From Sphingobium sp. SCG-1 (lineage in GTDB: Bacteria; Pseudomonadota; Alphaproteobacteria; Sphingomonadales; Sphingomonadaceae), in assembly GCF_002953135.1 (NCBI RefSeq), contig NZ_CP026372.1, positions 3,025,501 through 3,089,500 of the forward strand: DNA of 64,000 nt, given 5' to 3'. Below are positions 1-11,498 of the stretch, piece by piece (within the stretch, counting starts at the first letter, position 1; every line of letters begins with the position of its first letter). The notes below the pieces were generated by a model. That model was not told the DNA's origin. It saw only the letters and a list, made by a program, of their open reading frames with translations, and ran no database searches. The position numbers and the translations under genes are program-made.

Positions 1-286
1 CCACTTCCCGGCGCGCCTGCGGATTGCGCCAGAGCTTGCACTCGACCACCACCAACCGCCCACTAGCGTCCATCAGCAGGATATCGACAAAGCCCACGCC
101 GGGCACCGACAGCTCGCGGGTGACCGTCAGCAATGGCCCATAGCTTGGATCAAGATCGTGAACCGGCAGGATCTGCGGGTGCTCTGCAATCAGATCCCGC
201 AGCACATGCTCGCGCCGCGCCTCCCCCTGCGGCACGCGGTGCACAAGCTGTGCGCCGCCCTCCTCGTTCAGCATCAGTAATGTCAT
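1..286 (-). CDS. PD-(D/E)XK nuclease-like protein, 5' part only
   Basis: The reading frame opens at an ATG at 286-284 on the minus strand and runs without a stop off the left edge, so only the first 95 codons are visible. The protein begins MTLLMLNEEGG. Near the end of the visible part is a hydrophobic strand with Asp (GVGFVDILLMD), a turn, then a strand ending in VVVECKLW. This D...ExK spacing is typical of PD-(D/E)XK nuclease folds, including those of unknown-function proteins that carry a catalytic-like ECK. The active-site reading is by motif only, and the downstream part needed to assign a family is missing. It is divergent from the XRE gene at 410. Confidence 0.6.
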   Translation of the reverse strand, partial: MTLLMLNEEGGAQLVHRVPQGEARREHVLRDLIAEHPQILPVHDLDPSYGPLLTVTRELSVPGVGFVDILLMDASGRLVVVECKLWRNPQARREV

Positions 287-409
287 AGGCTCAACCCTTT
301 CGTGTCGTCGATCAGTGACACCGCTTCCGCTCGACACGGGGCTGCAAGTCAAGTCGATTGTCTCTGATCGTCTGTAGATGGATCGTCGACAGGTCCGCAG
401 GGTCGCCAA

Positions 410-613
410 GTGGACATCCGCCGCCGCCTTGCCGCCAATTTGAGGCGCTTTCGCCAGGAGCGAGAGCTCAGCCAGGAGCAGTTTGCCTTCGAAGCCGGTA
501 TTCACCGCACCTATGTCAGTGACCTCGAACGCGGCGCCCGCAATCCCACCATCGAAGTGGTCGACAAGCTGGCGAGCTTCCTGGGCGTAAAAGTTGGCGA
601 TCTGCTGGACTGA
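410..613 (+). CDS. Small XRE-family transcriptional regulator
   Basis: This is a 67-residue protein consisting of almost nothing but a Cro/C1-type helix-turn-helix. The recognisable pattern is LRRFRQERELSQEQFA, a turn, HRTYVSDLERGARNP, then a helix VVDKLASFLGV. It uses a GTG start at 410. The nearest upstream ATG (378) is in another frame, so GTG is the only reasonable start. Such single-domain XRE proteins usually bind short operators close to their own gene, often next to restriction or mobile-element genes. Its divergent neighbour is a nuclease-like gene, which fits that setting, but no target can be inferred. Nothing recognisable lies in the 200 bp downstream. Confidence 0.75.
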   Translation: MDIRRRLAANLRRFRQERELSQEQFAFEAGIHRTYVSDLERGARNPTIEVVDKLASFLGVKVGDLLD

Positions 614-816
614 AGTTGAAGCTTCGTCCGCTTGTCCGTAGATCTTGCCGTACACAATACGCTACAATACCTTCGGCAATAGCGCCTAATACGTCCAGTG
701 CTGCCCACCGCGCCCCAATCAAATAGCGCGTCGAGATAAATGCGTCAGCGGCAAAGCGAGATGCGACTGCACCACCCGAAGTCGCACGTAGCGGAAAAGC
801 CCAAACTGAAGTGGCG

Positions 817-1149
817 TCAATCTAAGCCAGCGAACCAAGGGGCATAGGTAGTGTTCCGCGCCATATGCCGATTGAGATCGGGCGCTCCGTCATCCCACCA
901 AACCGGCCCGCGCTCGCCCAACGCTATCTTTGCTTCGTCGACCGCCGCGTGGGCTGCAGCCTCGGCGGCATCATCATTCTTGCGCCGTGCGGCAGCGACC
1001 GCTCGTCGCGCGGCCATCAGGTCATGCACGAGGCGCTCGCGCAGGTCGGATGCCAGTCCCGGATTGCTGGTGCGCCAAAGGCGTCCACGAACAACGAAAT
1101 ACCGGCCGTCCGGCGTGATCGGGTATTTGCCGCTTTGGCTCGCGCTCAC
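817..1149 (-). CDS. Conserved hypothetical protein downstream of alkB
   Basis: A 110-residue protein whose start codon overlaps the stop of alkB by 4 bp (ATGA), so it is almost certainly translated from the same message. The N-terminus is a short beta-like segment (GKYPITPDGRYFVVRGRLWR), followed by an Ala/Arg/Lys-rich helical stretch (about residues 40-75) and a C-terminus rich in Trp and Asp (GPVWWDDGAPDLNRH). I recognise no catalytic motif. I recall proteins of this type beside alkB in sphingomonads and other alphaproteobacteria. Its position as last gene of the damage-response operon suggests a role connected with alkylation repair, but that is inference from context only. Confidence 0.7.
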   Translation of the reverse strand: MSASQSGKYPITPDGRYFVVRGRLWRTSNPGLASDLRERLVHDLMAARRAVAAARRKNDDAAEAAAHAAVDEAKIALGERGPVWWDDGAPDLNRHMARNTTYAPWFAGLD

Positions 1150-1727
1150 GCGCGGCGCCCCTTTTCCGACAGGCTGCGAAAGGTGATCGACCAGCGTGGC
1201 AGTTCCATCGCTGCGATGCTGTGCTCCCAGTAATGCCGCACCTCGCCGGACAGATGGTAGATCGAGCGGGGCGCAAGCTCGGCCTTGGCGCGATCGAAAC
1301 CGCCGGAGACCGTCCGCCGTCGCAGCCGCAGCGTGGCGGGGTTGCCGAGCGAGAGACCAACGACATGCTCGAACACGGGGCGATCCTTGTGCCAGCCGAT
1401 GCCTGCGCCGGGATCATAGCGGATCAGCAATGCCTGGACGAGACCGTCCGGATCGAGACCGGCAAAGCGAGCCGCACGCGCCTTTACCGTTTCAAGCCAG
1501 CTTGGGATCGCCTCTGTCGGCGCGAAGCGACCACTCTCGAAATCGTAGCTCCAGCCAAAGGGCTGCGTCAGCCGCTTGCCGGTCCATTGCTGGAATTTAA
1601 ACGGGCTGAGGCTGGTTGCGTCGATCTGCGCGATCAGGCTGGCTTCCTCAGCGGGCGACAGGAAATCGTCCCGCGTCTTGAGGCCCGGCACGACCGGTGC
1701 ATCGAACAGGTCAAACATCGCGCTCAT
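1146..1727 (-). CDS. alkB: AlkB-type 2-oxoglutarate/Fe(II) dioxygenase
   Basis: A 193-residue member of the AlkB family, which removes alkyl groups such as 1-methyladenine and 3-methylcytosine from nucleic acids by oxidative demethylation using Fe(II), O2 and 2-oxoglutarate. The iron-binding triad is visible: H113 and D115 in GIGWHKDRP and H169 in HYWEHS. The 2-oxoglutarate-binding arginine lies in the C-terminal WSITFRSLSE. The YDFESG-type nucleotide-recognition region precedes them. Length is normal for the short bacterial AlkB type. It overlaps the upstream nuclease gene and the downstream 110-aa gene by 4 bp each, so it sits inside an operon headed, far upstream, by the SOS-controlled imuA. 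Confidence 0.92.
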   Translation of the reverse strand: MSAMFDLFDAPVVPGLKTRDDFLSPAEEASLIAQIDATSLSPFKFQQWTGKRLTQPFGWSYDFESGRFAPTEAIPSWLETVKARAARFAGLDPDGLVQALLIRYDPGAGIGWHKDRPVFEHVVGLSLGNPATLRLRRRTVSGGFDRAKAELAPRSIYHLSGEVRHYWEHSIAAMELPRWSITFRSLSEKGRRA

Positions 1728-2137
1728 CGCGATTTGCCCCTCCCGCCCTCGATGCCGCCCGCGCTGCTAAGGACCATCCCAAGCGGGCGGCCGCCAATAG
1801 TGCAGGCGGCGACCACGCGATCATAGCTGCGCCGGCCCGCGCGACAGACCAGCCATTTGCCCATGACGGTGCGCTGCAGGCGACGCTTGGCATCCTGGCC
1901 GCCCCGCTCGTGCAGCTCGGGCGCATAAAAGTCGGCAAGACGGATCTCGATCCAGCGATCGGGGCGCCCGGCCGGGCCGATGCACAGCCCATCACCATCG
2001 CCGACATAGCGAACGACGCCGCTGAAGGACGTGCCCTTCACGGGAAGCGCGCCCTCGCACGGATCGGCCAGCGCCGGCGAAGCCCATGCACCGGCGAGAC
2101 ACGCCGCCAGCGCGGCAAGAAGAGCCCGACGTGTCAT
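1724..2137 (-). CDS. Thermonuclease (SNase)-like exported protein
   Basis: A 137-residue protein of the staphylococcal nuclease (SNase/TNase) fold. The chosen ATG at 2137 gives a clean signal peptide (MTRRALLAALAACLAG..., predicted cleavage after the ALA near residue 24); a longer in-frame extension upstream overlaps the previous gene and reads as random sequence. SNase-like landmarks are VRYVGDGDG (calcium-site Asp region), RLADFYAPELHE (the catalytic Arg-Glu spacing) and the later WLVCRAGRRSYDR. Its start overlaps the DksA-like stop and its stop overlaps the alkB start, each by 4 bp. An exported nuclease in a repair operon is odd; scavenging or nucleic-acid clearance is possible. Confidence 0.8.
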   Translation of the reverse strand: MTRRALLAALAACLAGAWASPALADPCEGALPVKGTSFSGVVRYVGDGDGLCIGPAGRPDRWIEIRLADFYAPELHERGGQDAKRRLQRTVMGKWLVCRAGRRSYDRVVAACTIGGRPLGMVLSSAGGIEGGRGKSR

Positions 2138-2412
2138 GCCACGTATGTCAGCGCAGCTGACTGTCCTTGCTGCCGCGCCGGTTGATGCCGGAATAGCTCG
2201 GCCGTTTGTCGCCGCAATGCCTGGCAGGCAACGCAGGTCCGCGCACCCGGCAGAGCTTGTCTGCGCGGCGCTGGGATCGGTTCCCCGCAATCCTCGCAGT
2301 CGTCGAGACCTTCGCCGGAAGGCATTCGCGCGCGGGCACTGGCCAGCGCGTCTTTCAGGCTGTCCTCGATCTGCTCCTGAACGGCGCCGTCGGGCGCCCA
2401 GCCATTGGCCAT
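2134..2412 (-). CDS. DksA/TraR-type C4 zinc-finger protein
   Basis: A 92-residue protein with the four-cysteine finger of the DksA/TraR family: C39 and C42 in DDCEDCGEPIP and C60 and C63 in RTCVACQ, preceded by a short amphipathic helix (EQIEDSLKDALASARAR). It lacks the long coiled coil of true DksA, so it resembles the short TraR-like proteins encoded by phages and mobile elements, which reach into the RNA polymerase secondary channel. It overlaps the SNase gene by 4 bp. The 61 bp between it and the upstream 99-aa gene contain no recognisable LexA box or terminator, so read-through from the imu genes is likely. Its function here is not known. Confidence 0.8.
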   Translation of the reverse strand: MANGWAPDGAVQEQIEDSLKDALASARARMPSGEGLDDCEDCGEPIPAPRRQALPGARTCVACQALRRQTAELFRHQPARQQGQSAALTYVA

Positions 2413-2473
2413 CTTCGCTCGTTCCTGCCGATGTCATTGCTATTGCTCCAATATAGGAAGAGTCCGGGGCATT

Positions 2474-2759
2474 TCATCGGGAGAGCCGATCGTCGCAGCG
2501 CCCTTTTGAGAGCCCGCCGCTGGTCCGCACTTGCCGGACGATCCCATTGTAGGCGGCATGCAGTCCCTGGCTTCGACCGATCGCGTGATCCGACCCGGCA
2601 GCATCCCAGAAGGCGACCAGCCACTCGGCGGGACAGTAGCCACGCAGGACCCAGAGTGCGAGCGCCACACCGCGCGTCTGCACCTTGTCCTTGGCCCCCG
2701 CCGCCTCGCGCAGGACGTTGAGCGCACGCTCGATCGTTCCTGCGATCCGCGCGGTGGCT

Positions 2760-2773
<14 letters not shown>
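2474..2773 (-). CDS. Unknown 99-aa protein overlapping the dnaE2 3' end
   Basis: The frame starts at an ATG at 2773-2771 and shares its first 14 bp with the end of dnaE2, indicating translational coupling. The product is 99 residues. The first half (EATARIAGTIERALNVLREA... LALWVLRGYCPAEWLVAFWDAAG) looks helical and well composed, the last 25 residues are Gly/Arg/Ser-rich. No family was recognised. A longer frame opening at 2974 runs inside dnaE2 and is not credible. Location directly behind the error-prone polymerase suggests a co-induced accessory factor, but nothing in the sequence says what it does. Confidence 0.65.
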
Positions 2774-6019
<3,246 letters not shown>

Positions 6020-6020
<1 letters not shown>

Positions 6021-7840
6021 CAGCCGAACAGCCCATGCATGTACCAGCTGAGATCACCTGTGGGTGCTTCGACGCCATCGCCTCGGCGGAAAATCCAGAA
6101 GCGATAGCCGCCCTCTGCCTCGACGCAAAAATAGTCGCGTACCGCCCACATCTCCTTGGGGCTGCGCCACCACTCGCCGTGGATGCGTTCGGGACCATCG
6201 CCCGCTACGATTTTGTAGGCCGAACCGCGCCAGCTGAACCGGCGCGGCGGGTGATCGGGCAGGAGCGCCACGACGTTCGAGAGCATCTCAGGCCGGCGCA
6301 GCAGCCGTGCCGGACGCTTCCAGGCCGGCCAGCCTCCGGGCGCCGCCAGCGGATCTACCCGGCAGAAGCCGCGCTCTGGAACGTCGCTCTCGACGGCAGT
6401 CAGCCGGAAAAGCGCCTCTTCGCCGACACGGCCACCGAGCTGATCGACCAGCGGCGCAAGATCGGGTGCACGGCCTTCGGTAGCAAAGCCTGCGTCCAGC
6501 GCTTCCGGCGCCAGCGGCTCGACGCGCGGCGCGGCCAGCGTCATCGCCTCTATGCCAAGACCAGGATCGATCCGCTCGACCCGCATGGCCAGCATCCGCT
6601 TGAGGTGCGCGGGCTCGCGCGTCGCGCGCGCGGTCCCGATCGCGACGCGCTGTTCGCCGCCATCGACGACAACACATGTGAGGATGGCCGTCCGAAGCCC
6701 AAGACTGCGCGCTTGCAGCACATGGACCAGATCATCGACTAGATCGCCGATCACGTGGGTGATCGCGTCGGCCGTCGCGATCGGCTCGAGCAGTCGCCGT
6801 TCGGCAATCGGCGCCTCGAACGGAATAACCGGCGTGATCGGCTCGGCGAGGCTCCCGCGCGCCTGATCGAGCCGCTCGACTGTCTTCAGCCCGAGCCGCT
6901 TGGCGAGCGGGCCGCGTGGCATCGGATATAGATCGGCGATCCGTTCCAGGCCGAAGCGGCCGGCGGCGGTGAGAGCTTCGGGCGTAAGCCGTAGCGCGGC
7001 GAGCGGCAGATCGGCGATCGCCTCCGCCTCGGCACCCGACGGAAGAATCGTAATGGCCTCGCCGCCATATCGCGCGAGCGCATGCGCCGCGCCAGGTGTT
7101 CCGGCGATCGCGATCGTCGCGGTGAAACCCAGCCGCCGCAGAAAGGTCAACAGACGCCGGCAGAAGCGCGCCTCGCCGCCGAACAGATGGGTCGTGCCCG
7201 AGAGATCGAGCCATAGACCGTCGGGCGGCGCAGGGCACGCGGTCGGCGTCCAGCGCGCCACCGCGTGCAGCGCAAGGCTGTCGAGGAAGGCCTGATCCTT
7301 TTCGGGCTCGGCATCATGGACATCGAGATCCGTCACCAACGCGCGGGCGTGAGCGGCGGCCATGCCGGGACGCAGGCCGAGCTCCAGCGCCACAGGACAG
7401 GCCGATGCGACCACATCGCGCTGCCCGATCCGCGCGATCAGGATTGTCGGTCGACCCCAGAAGGACGCCCATGACGGAGCAACGGATGCAACCGCGCTGG
7501 CTGGCCCTCCTTCGTCTGGCACCATGGCCTTGAACGGGTGTTCGGCGGCCTCGCTGCGCCGACCCATCTCGCGCATCCTTGGCTGCTGATGGGCCGGCAG
7601 ACTATCGATGTTCGCCGAGCTTGGGCGCCGTCCCAGGGCGCCGTCGCGCGCCCAGCGCGCACCCGGCCGCCAGCCGCCGCCCCGCGGCACAGAGCAAGCG
7701 CCGGGATCATCGTCGACCGCGGCTTGAAAACGCGGCTCGGCAGAAAATGCGCGACCCTCAGGCGGCGCGACTGGACGCTGCGACCGCCGCAACCGCTCTA
7801 TGGGCAGCTGCGGCAGGCAGAGCGAGGCGACCCGTTGCAT
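6020..7840 (-). CDS. imuB: ImuB, inactive Y-family polymerase-like hub
   Basis: A 606-residue ImuB (DinB-like Y-family homologue). In other bacteria ImuB lacks catalytic carboxylates, binds the beta clamp and recruits ImuA and DnaE2. The start chosen is the ATG at 7840, giving MQRVASLCLPQLPIERLRR, the usual ImuB opening; a frame extending 29 codons further upstream adds random-looking sequence. Recognisable parts are the region RPTILIARIGQRDVVASAC, the Y-family-like segment DGLWLDLSGTTHLFGGE, and the C-terminal YRFWIFRRGD...WYMHGLFG characteristic of ImuB. The gene overlaps the end of imuA by 83 bp and touches dnaE2 by 1 bp. Confidence 0.95.
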
Positions 7841-8534
7841 CGCAAGCCTCCAGTTCGAGGGAGAAGGGATTGCCATTGCGCTGGCGGACCAGTTCGATCG
7901 CCCAGCGCGCCCGGCCCAGTCCGGCATGGGGCAAGGGTGTCGAAGGCGCGCAGCCGATCCGCCAGCGTGTCATCGCCGATGATGGCGTTTCCAAAGGACA
8001 GCGGTCACGTGAGCGGTGTCGCCGGTAGAGAAGGATCGGGGTCTTGCCGTCCGAGGCTGCGAGTTGCAGCCGGCGGGTTGCCGTCTGATCGGCGGACTTT
8101 ACCTCGGCTATCACGCAGGCGAGCGAGCCGTCGCGCAGGCCATCCTCGGCAAGCGCCAGAACCTCGGCATCCTTACCGCCCTGAGCATAAAGTATCTTGA
8201 CAGGCCCCAGCCCCGCCTGTTCGAGGCCGGGCGCGTAGAGATCGAACTTCGTGAGCGCCCACAGCACAGTGAAGCCGGCCTCGGCGGCAAAGCGAGCGGC
8301 GATGCTGGCCATGAACAGCGTCGCGGCGGCATCATCGTTCAGCCTGGCCGACGCTGCCGCAACCTCATGGAGTCCGGCACCATCCAACCCGCTATCGGCG
8401 AGTCTGTCGTCGAGAGCAGGGATCCCAAAGGGCAGGTTTGGACCTCGCAGCGCGCGCGCATTCTCTAGCTCCGCGCGGAGCGCAGCAATCTGGTCGGACC
8501 TCGTCCGATCGGGAGAGAAAACTAAGGTTGGCAT
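7758..8534 (-). CDS. imuA: ImuA, RecA-like mutasome protein
   Basis: A 258-residue ImuA, the SulA/RecA-related first member of the mutasome, reported in other bacteria to bind ImuB and modulate translesion synthesis. Typical ImuA features are the early LPFGIPALDDRLADSGLDGAGLHEV, which corresponds to the RecA-core entry, a central strand-turn FTVLWALTKFDLYAPGL, and a hydrophobic strand with basic loop before TPILLYRRH. The C-terminus is Ala-rich and overlaps imuB by 83 bp in another frame, an arrangement also seen in other imuAB pairs. It is the first gene of the operon, and a LexA box lies about 20 bp upstream of its ATG. Confidence 0.93.
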   Translation of the reverse strand: MPTLVFSPDRTRSDQIAALRAELENARALRGPNLPFGIPALDDRLADSGLDGAGLHEVAAASARLNDDAAATLFMASIAARFAAEAGFTVLWALTKFDLYAPGLEQAGLGPVKILYAQGGKDAEVLALAEDGLRDGSLACVIAEVKSADQTATRRLQLAASDGKTPILLYRRHRSRDRCPLETPSSAMTRWRIGCAPSTPLPHAGLGRARWAIELVRQRNGNPFSLELEACDATGRLALPAAAAHRAVAAVAASSRAA

Positions 8535-8554
8535 CTGTCAGCATCGACTCACAT

Positions 8555-8569
8555 GTTCCCTTTATGTTC
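8555..8569 (-). promoter_or_regulatory. LexA (SOS) box of the imuA operon
   Basis: On the minus strand the sequence reads GAACATAAAGGGAAC, a perfect GAAC-N7-GAAC direct repeat, the LexA operator known from alphaproteobacteria. A TTGACG -35-like hexamer lies upstream (8592-8587), placing the box across the probable -10 region, and the imuA ATG follows 20 bp later. It differs at one position from the box at 49960-49974 and is close to the recA box at 62904-62918. Confidence 0.9.
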
Positions 8570-8599
8570 CAATCTCGCTGGAGATTCGTCAAGCGCGAT

Positions 8600-8934
8600 G
8601 ATTAGAAAATTTCGTTGCACCTACGTGATTATGAAAGCGCCATTGCCAAGTGCACACGCGCATCGGGGACACTGACGTCGGCAGCTAAGATCTCGATCCA
8701 AGGCTACGTATGATGTCGGAGACCACAATTACGAACGCTATGTACGCTCGATATTTTACACGGCCTGGAGACTTCGCTTAGTTCGAACAGCGCACGGATT
8801 GTGACCCAGCTACCGAAGCCTGGGAAGCACCTGTGAGTGCAACGAAGTCTCTTTCAGGGTATGCACCGGTTTTTCATCCGACGGGTCGATGTCATGCCCC
8901 TGCTGGGTCTCAAAGCCGACGTACAGAACGTGAA
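8600..8934. other. Intergenic stretch without a recognised gene
   Basis: These 335 bases lie between the divergent imuA promoter and the DUF2200 gene. They are less GC-rich than the neighbours and contain a TTCGAA-centred motif near 8780 (gttcgaac), which is not a LexA direct repeat because there is no spacer. I see no tRNA, repeat or convincing open frame. The only frame that runs into the next gene (from about 8833) has a random-looking N-terminus. Confidence 0.5.
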
Positions 8935-9282
8935 ATGAAACACCGAATTTACTCTATCAGCTTTGCCAGCATCTATCCGCATTATGTAGCAAAGGCCGAG
9001 AAGAAAGGCCGTACTCAGGCTGAAGTCGATGAGATCATTAGTTGGCTGACGGGCTACACCCGCCAAGGCCTTGACGCAGAGTTTGAGAAGAAAACGAGTT
9101 TCGAGGATTTCTTTGGTCATGCACCTCAATTGAATCCCTCGAGAAAGCTGATCAGGGGAACGGTCTGCGGTGTCCGGGTTGAAGACATCGAAGACCCGCT
9201 GATGAGAGAAATCCGGTATCTCGACAAGATGATCGACGAGCTTGCAAAAGGGAAAGCGATGGAGAAAATCTTCCGGCGATGA
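8935..9282 (+). CDS. DUF2200-family protein
   Basis: A 115-residue protein starting at the ATG at 8935 (MKHRIYSISFASIYPHYV). The sequence has the hallmarks of DUF2200: an opening with alternating hydrophobic and aromatic residues, KAEKKGRTQAEVDEIISWLTGY, a short acidic F-rich motif TSFEDFFGHAP, a central KLIRGTVCGVRVE(D)IEDPLMREIRYLDKMIDEL and a basic tail. The family is widespread, compact and has no assigned biochemistry; its structure is related to helical substrate-free folds rather than to known enzymes. A longer upstream frame is available but adds 34 unstructured residues, so the internal start was preferred. Confidence 0.85.
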   Translation: MKHRIYSISFASIYPHYVAKAEKKGRTQAEVDEIISWLTGYTRQGLDAEFEKKTSFEDFFGHAPQLNPSRKLIRGTVCGVRVEDIEDPLMREIRYLDKMIDELAKGKAMEKIFRR

Positions 9283-9497
9283 TGCACTAGTGCCGACACC
9301 AGCAAAAGAGGCGGCATGAAAACTGATGAGTGTCATGCCTGAGAAGCGCGCCGCAATGGATCAGCCTGCTGAGGTAAATGTGTCGCGGCCAGAAGCCCAT
9401 ACCCTTTATGATCCGCTGTTGCCGTAGCAGAGCAGCATAGATCACGACAATTCTTACTGATTGCGTGAAGCTGGAAGCTGGTCATAGCTGTCCGGCG

Positions 9498-9848
9498 ATG
9501 ATGCGCTGGCTTTACCTGATCGCGGGTTATCTCGCGCTTGCTCTTGGCATTGCAGGCGCGATTCTGCCGCTGTTGCCCACTGTGCCATTCATCATTCTTG
9601 CGGCATTCTGCTTCGCTCGAAGCAGCCCCAGGCTCGAACGGCAGTTGCTGGAGCATCCGCATCTTGGTCCACATATCCAGCGCTGGCGGCGTAATGGCGC
9701 AATCAGCCGCCGAGGAAAGCGCGCCGCGACGGCAGCGTTTGCCATCTCGGCCCTGCTCGGTATCTTGTTTGCGCCCTGGCCCTTTTTTCTCATACCGGTA
9801 GCAGCCGCCCTGACTGGCGGAACCTGGATCTGGCTTAGGCCGGAATGA
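9498..9848 (+). CDS. DUF454 (YbaN-type) inner-membrane protein
   Basis: A 116-residue small membrane protein of the DUF454/YbaN family. The N-terminus carries the family signature LGIAGAILPLLPTVPFIILAAFCFARSSPRLE, covering two hydrophobic segments at about residues 6-25 and 28-42. A basic hydrophilic loop with HPHLGPHIQRWRRNGAISRRGK follows, then two C-terminal membrane segments. Start at 9498 (MMRWLYLIAG) or 9501; a GTG further upstream at 9465 gives an atypical N-terminus. No function is established for the family. The gene stands alone between the DUF2200 gene and the convergent mucR-like gene. Confidence 0.88.
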   Translation: MMRWLYLIAGYLALALGIAGAILPLLPTVPFIILAAFCFARSSPRLERQLLEHPHLGPHIQRWRRNGAISRRGKRAATAAFAISALLGILFAPWPFFLIPVAAALTGGTWIWLRPE

Positions 9849-9947
9849 CGCCCTTGTAACCGTTATAGAGTTTGACTTGGCGAGAGACGCACGACGCCCA
9901 TCGGCCGTCTCTTGCCATACGATCGCGAATCTTCTTAGCGCGCCTAG

Positions 9948-10880
9948 TTACGCCTCAACGGATTTGCTGACGCGCTTCTTATATGCGCGTTTAGTCGGCT
10001 TTGGCGCATCCGAAGATGTGCTTTGATCAGTATTCCCAGCCTTCGCTTCCCTGGGCTTGGGCGAAGGCTTAGCTTTGGCAGCTTCCTCGAGCATGCTTTC
10101 AGGTTGAGCGGGCTCGCCTGCTCTGATCTTAAGCTTGCGACGAGGCTTGGTCGGAGCGTCGGACGCAGAGGATGTTGGCGTTGCCGTCTGGGCAGGCTGT
10201 TCTACGTCTTGATCAGCAGCGGCGACATTATCGCGCACGCTATCGACCTCTGACTTCCGAGTAGGTTTTACTGCCTTGGCCGCAGAGCCTTTAGGGCCAA
10301 GCTTTGCCGAGACGGCACGCACTTTGCGCGCTGCCTTGGGCACCGCAATGGTGTCAGCAATAGCAGGCTCGTTCGCTGCCACTGGCGCTATGTCGGCAGC
10401 GTCCTCAATCGCGTCTGCCCGCGGGGTGGATGCGACTGCAAGCGGGGCGGCGTCCTCAGCCATGACCCCTGCCCGCTTCTTGCTGCCGCCAAGGCCATTC
10501 TTCGCAGCGACCGCTCGGCGTTCTTCGGAGTAAGCAGGCGCGACCATCGGATAGCTCGCCGGCAGCTTATAGCGCTCACGATACTCAGCCGGTGAAAGCC
10601 CATTTGCCGCGAGGTGACGCTTGAGCGTTTTATAGGCCTTGCCATCAATCATGCTGATGATGTGATCGCGCGATGCTAGGCTCTTCCTCAGACTGACCGC
10701 AGGCGTAAACGTTGGTGCCTCAGCTTCCACAGCGGCGGGTGCATCAATGCCTGCAAGAGCAGAGTAGGTCGACTGAATGAGGTCAGACAGCGTCTCGCTG
10801 GGAACGGTGTTGTTCGCAAAATAGGCGCTCAGCAAGTCGACGGTCAACGTTGTGAGATCGGCCTGATCATGGTCAGCCAT
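9948..10880 (-). CDS. MucR/Ros-family regulator with long basic tail
   Basis: A 310-residue protein starting at the ATG at 10880, preceded by a good AAAGGAG ribosome-binding site with 10-base spacing; an ATG three codons upstream sits too close to that site. Residues 1-135 match MucR/Ros: an N-terminal oligomerisation segment (LTTLTVDLLSAYFANNTV), then SMIDGKAYKTLKRHLAANGLSPAEYRERY and SYPMVAPAYSEERRAVAAKNGLG. The cysteines of the usual zinc finger are missing, as in some zinc-independent MucR homologues. Residues about 136-310 are low-complexity, rich in Ala, Lys, Pro and Ser, ending KPTKRAYKKRVSKSVEA, reminiscent of histone H1-like tails. MucR proteins are H-NS-like silencers; this one may bridge or coat DNA. 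Confidence 0.85.
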   Translation of the reverse strand: MADHDQADLTTLTVDLLSAYFANNTVPSETLSDLIQSTYSALAGIDAPAAVEAEAPTFTPAVSLRKSLASRDHIISMIDGKAYKTLKRHLAANGLSPAEYRERYKLPASYPMVAPAYSEERRAVAAKNGLGGSKKRAGVMAEDAAPLAVASTPRADAIEDAADIAPVAANEPAIADTIAVPKAARKVRAVSAKLGPKGSAAKAVKPTRKSEVDSVRDNVAAADQDVEQPAQTATPTSSASDAPTKPRRKLKIRAGEPAQPESMLEEAAKAKPSPKPREAKAGNTDQSTSSDAPKPTKRAYKKRVSKSVEA

Positions 10881-11072
10881 TAAATACATACTCCTTTGAT
10901 GAAGATCGTTTTCACAGAGGTGCTCTATGCGCCTAGCTGTTACGAAAAAGATAGTACATTGCCAAATTCGTTAATCTCTATGCTGATCCAAGGCATGACA
11001 ACGCGTGGAAGTCGTCACGTTCGAAAGTGGCTGCTATGATGACACGAGCCGCTACGATCTATACCCAATGCG

Positions 11073-11498
11073 TTACTGAGGTTGCTCGTTAAAGAAGAGC
11101 CGTTCACTATTTACCAAATCTCGAAGCGCCCGCAGATCACGTGCGATCCATTTGGCGTCTCTCGCGAAAGTCTCATCCGTCATCTCCGGTTTACGAAACA
11201 AAGTGAGCATGACTTCTGCGCCAACGCCGTTCTGGACCACGCGAAGAGGAACATGGACCGCCTGCCCATTTCCTGTTTCTACGACATGATCCATGACACC
11301 AAACGCATTATAGGGTGTGAAGTGAACGATGATCGGACCGTCCACACCATCGGCGATCCAACCTTCATCGCTTTGGCGAAGGTCTGCCTCGATCAGACCG
11401 GATGCCCACTGGGAGAATGTCTCAGGGCGCCAGATCGCCTCGTAAAGCGCCTGCCAATTCCGATTTATCGTTATGCTGTAGGTTCGCGCAGGTAACAT
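11073..11498 (-). CDS. SRPBCC-fold (polyketide cyclase-like) protein
   Basis: A 141-residue protein with a SRPBCC/START-like pattern: an opening strand RTYSITINRNWQALYEAIWRPETFSQWASGL (helix-grip beginning), successive beta strands around DGPIIVHFTPYNAFGVMDHVV and AVHVPLRVVQNGVGAEVMLTLFR, and a long C-terminal helix (DAKWIARDLRALRDLVNSE). Family members bind small hydrophobic ligands or act as cyclases or stress proteins, and nothing visible here identifies the ligand. The gene is monocistronic with long untranslated regions on both sides. Confidence 0.75.
   Translation of the reverse strand: MLPARTYSITINRNWQALYEAIWRPETFSQWASGLIEADLRQSDEGWIADGVDGPIIVHFTPYNAFGVMDHVVETGNGQAVHVPLRVVQNGVGAEVMLTLFRKPEMTDETFARDAKWIARDLRALRDLVNSERLFFNEQPQ

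Noticed and set aside
7841..7927. Longer imuB start
   Set aside because: The 29 added residues overlap imuA in another frame, are unstructured and differ from the known MxRxxxL opening of ImuB.
8776..8785. gttcgaac as a possible SOS element
   Set aside because: The tetrads abut with no spacer and are inverted, which does not match the alphaproteobacterial LexA direct repeat.
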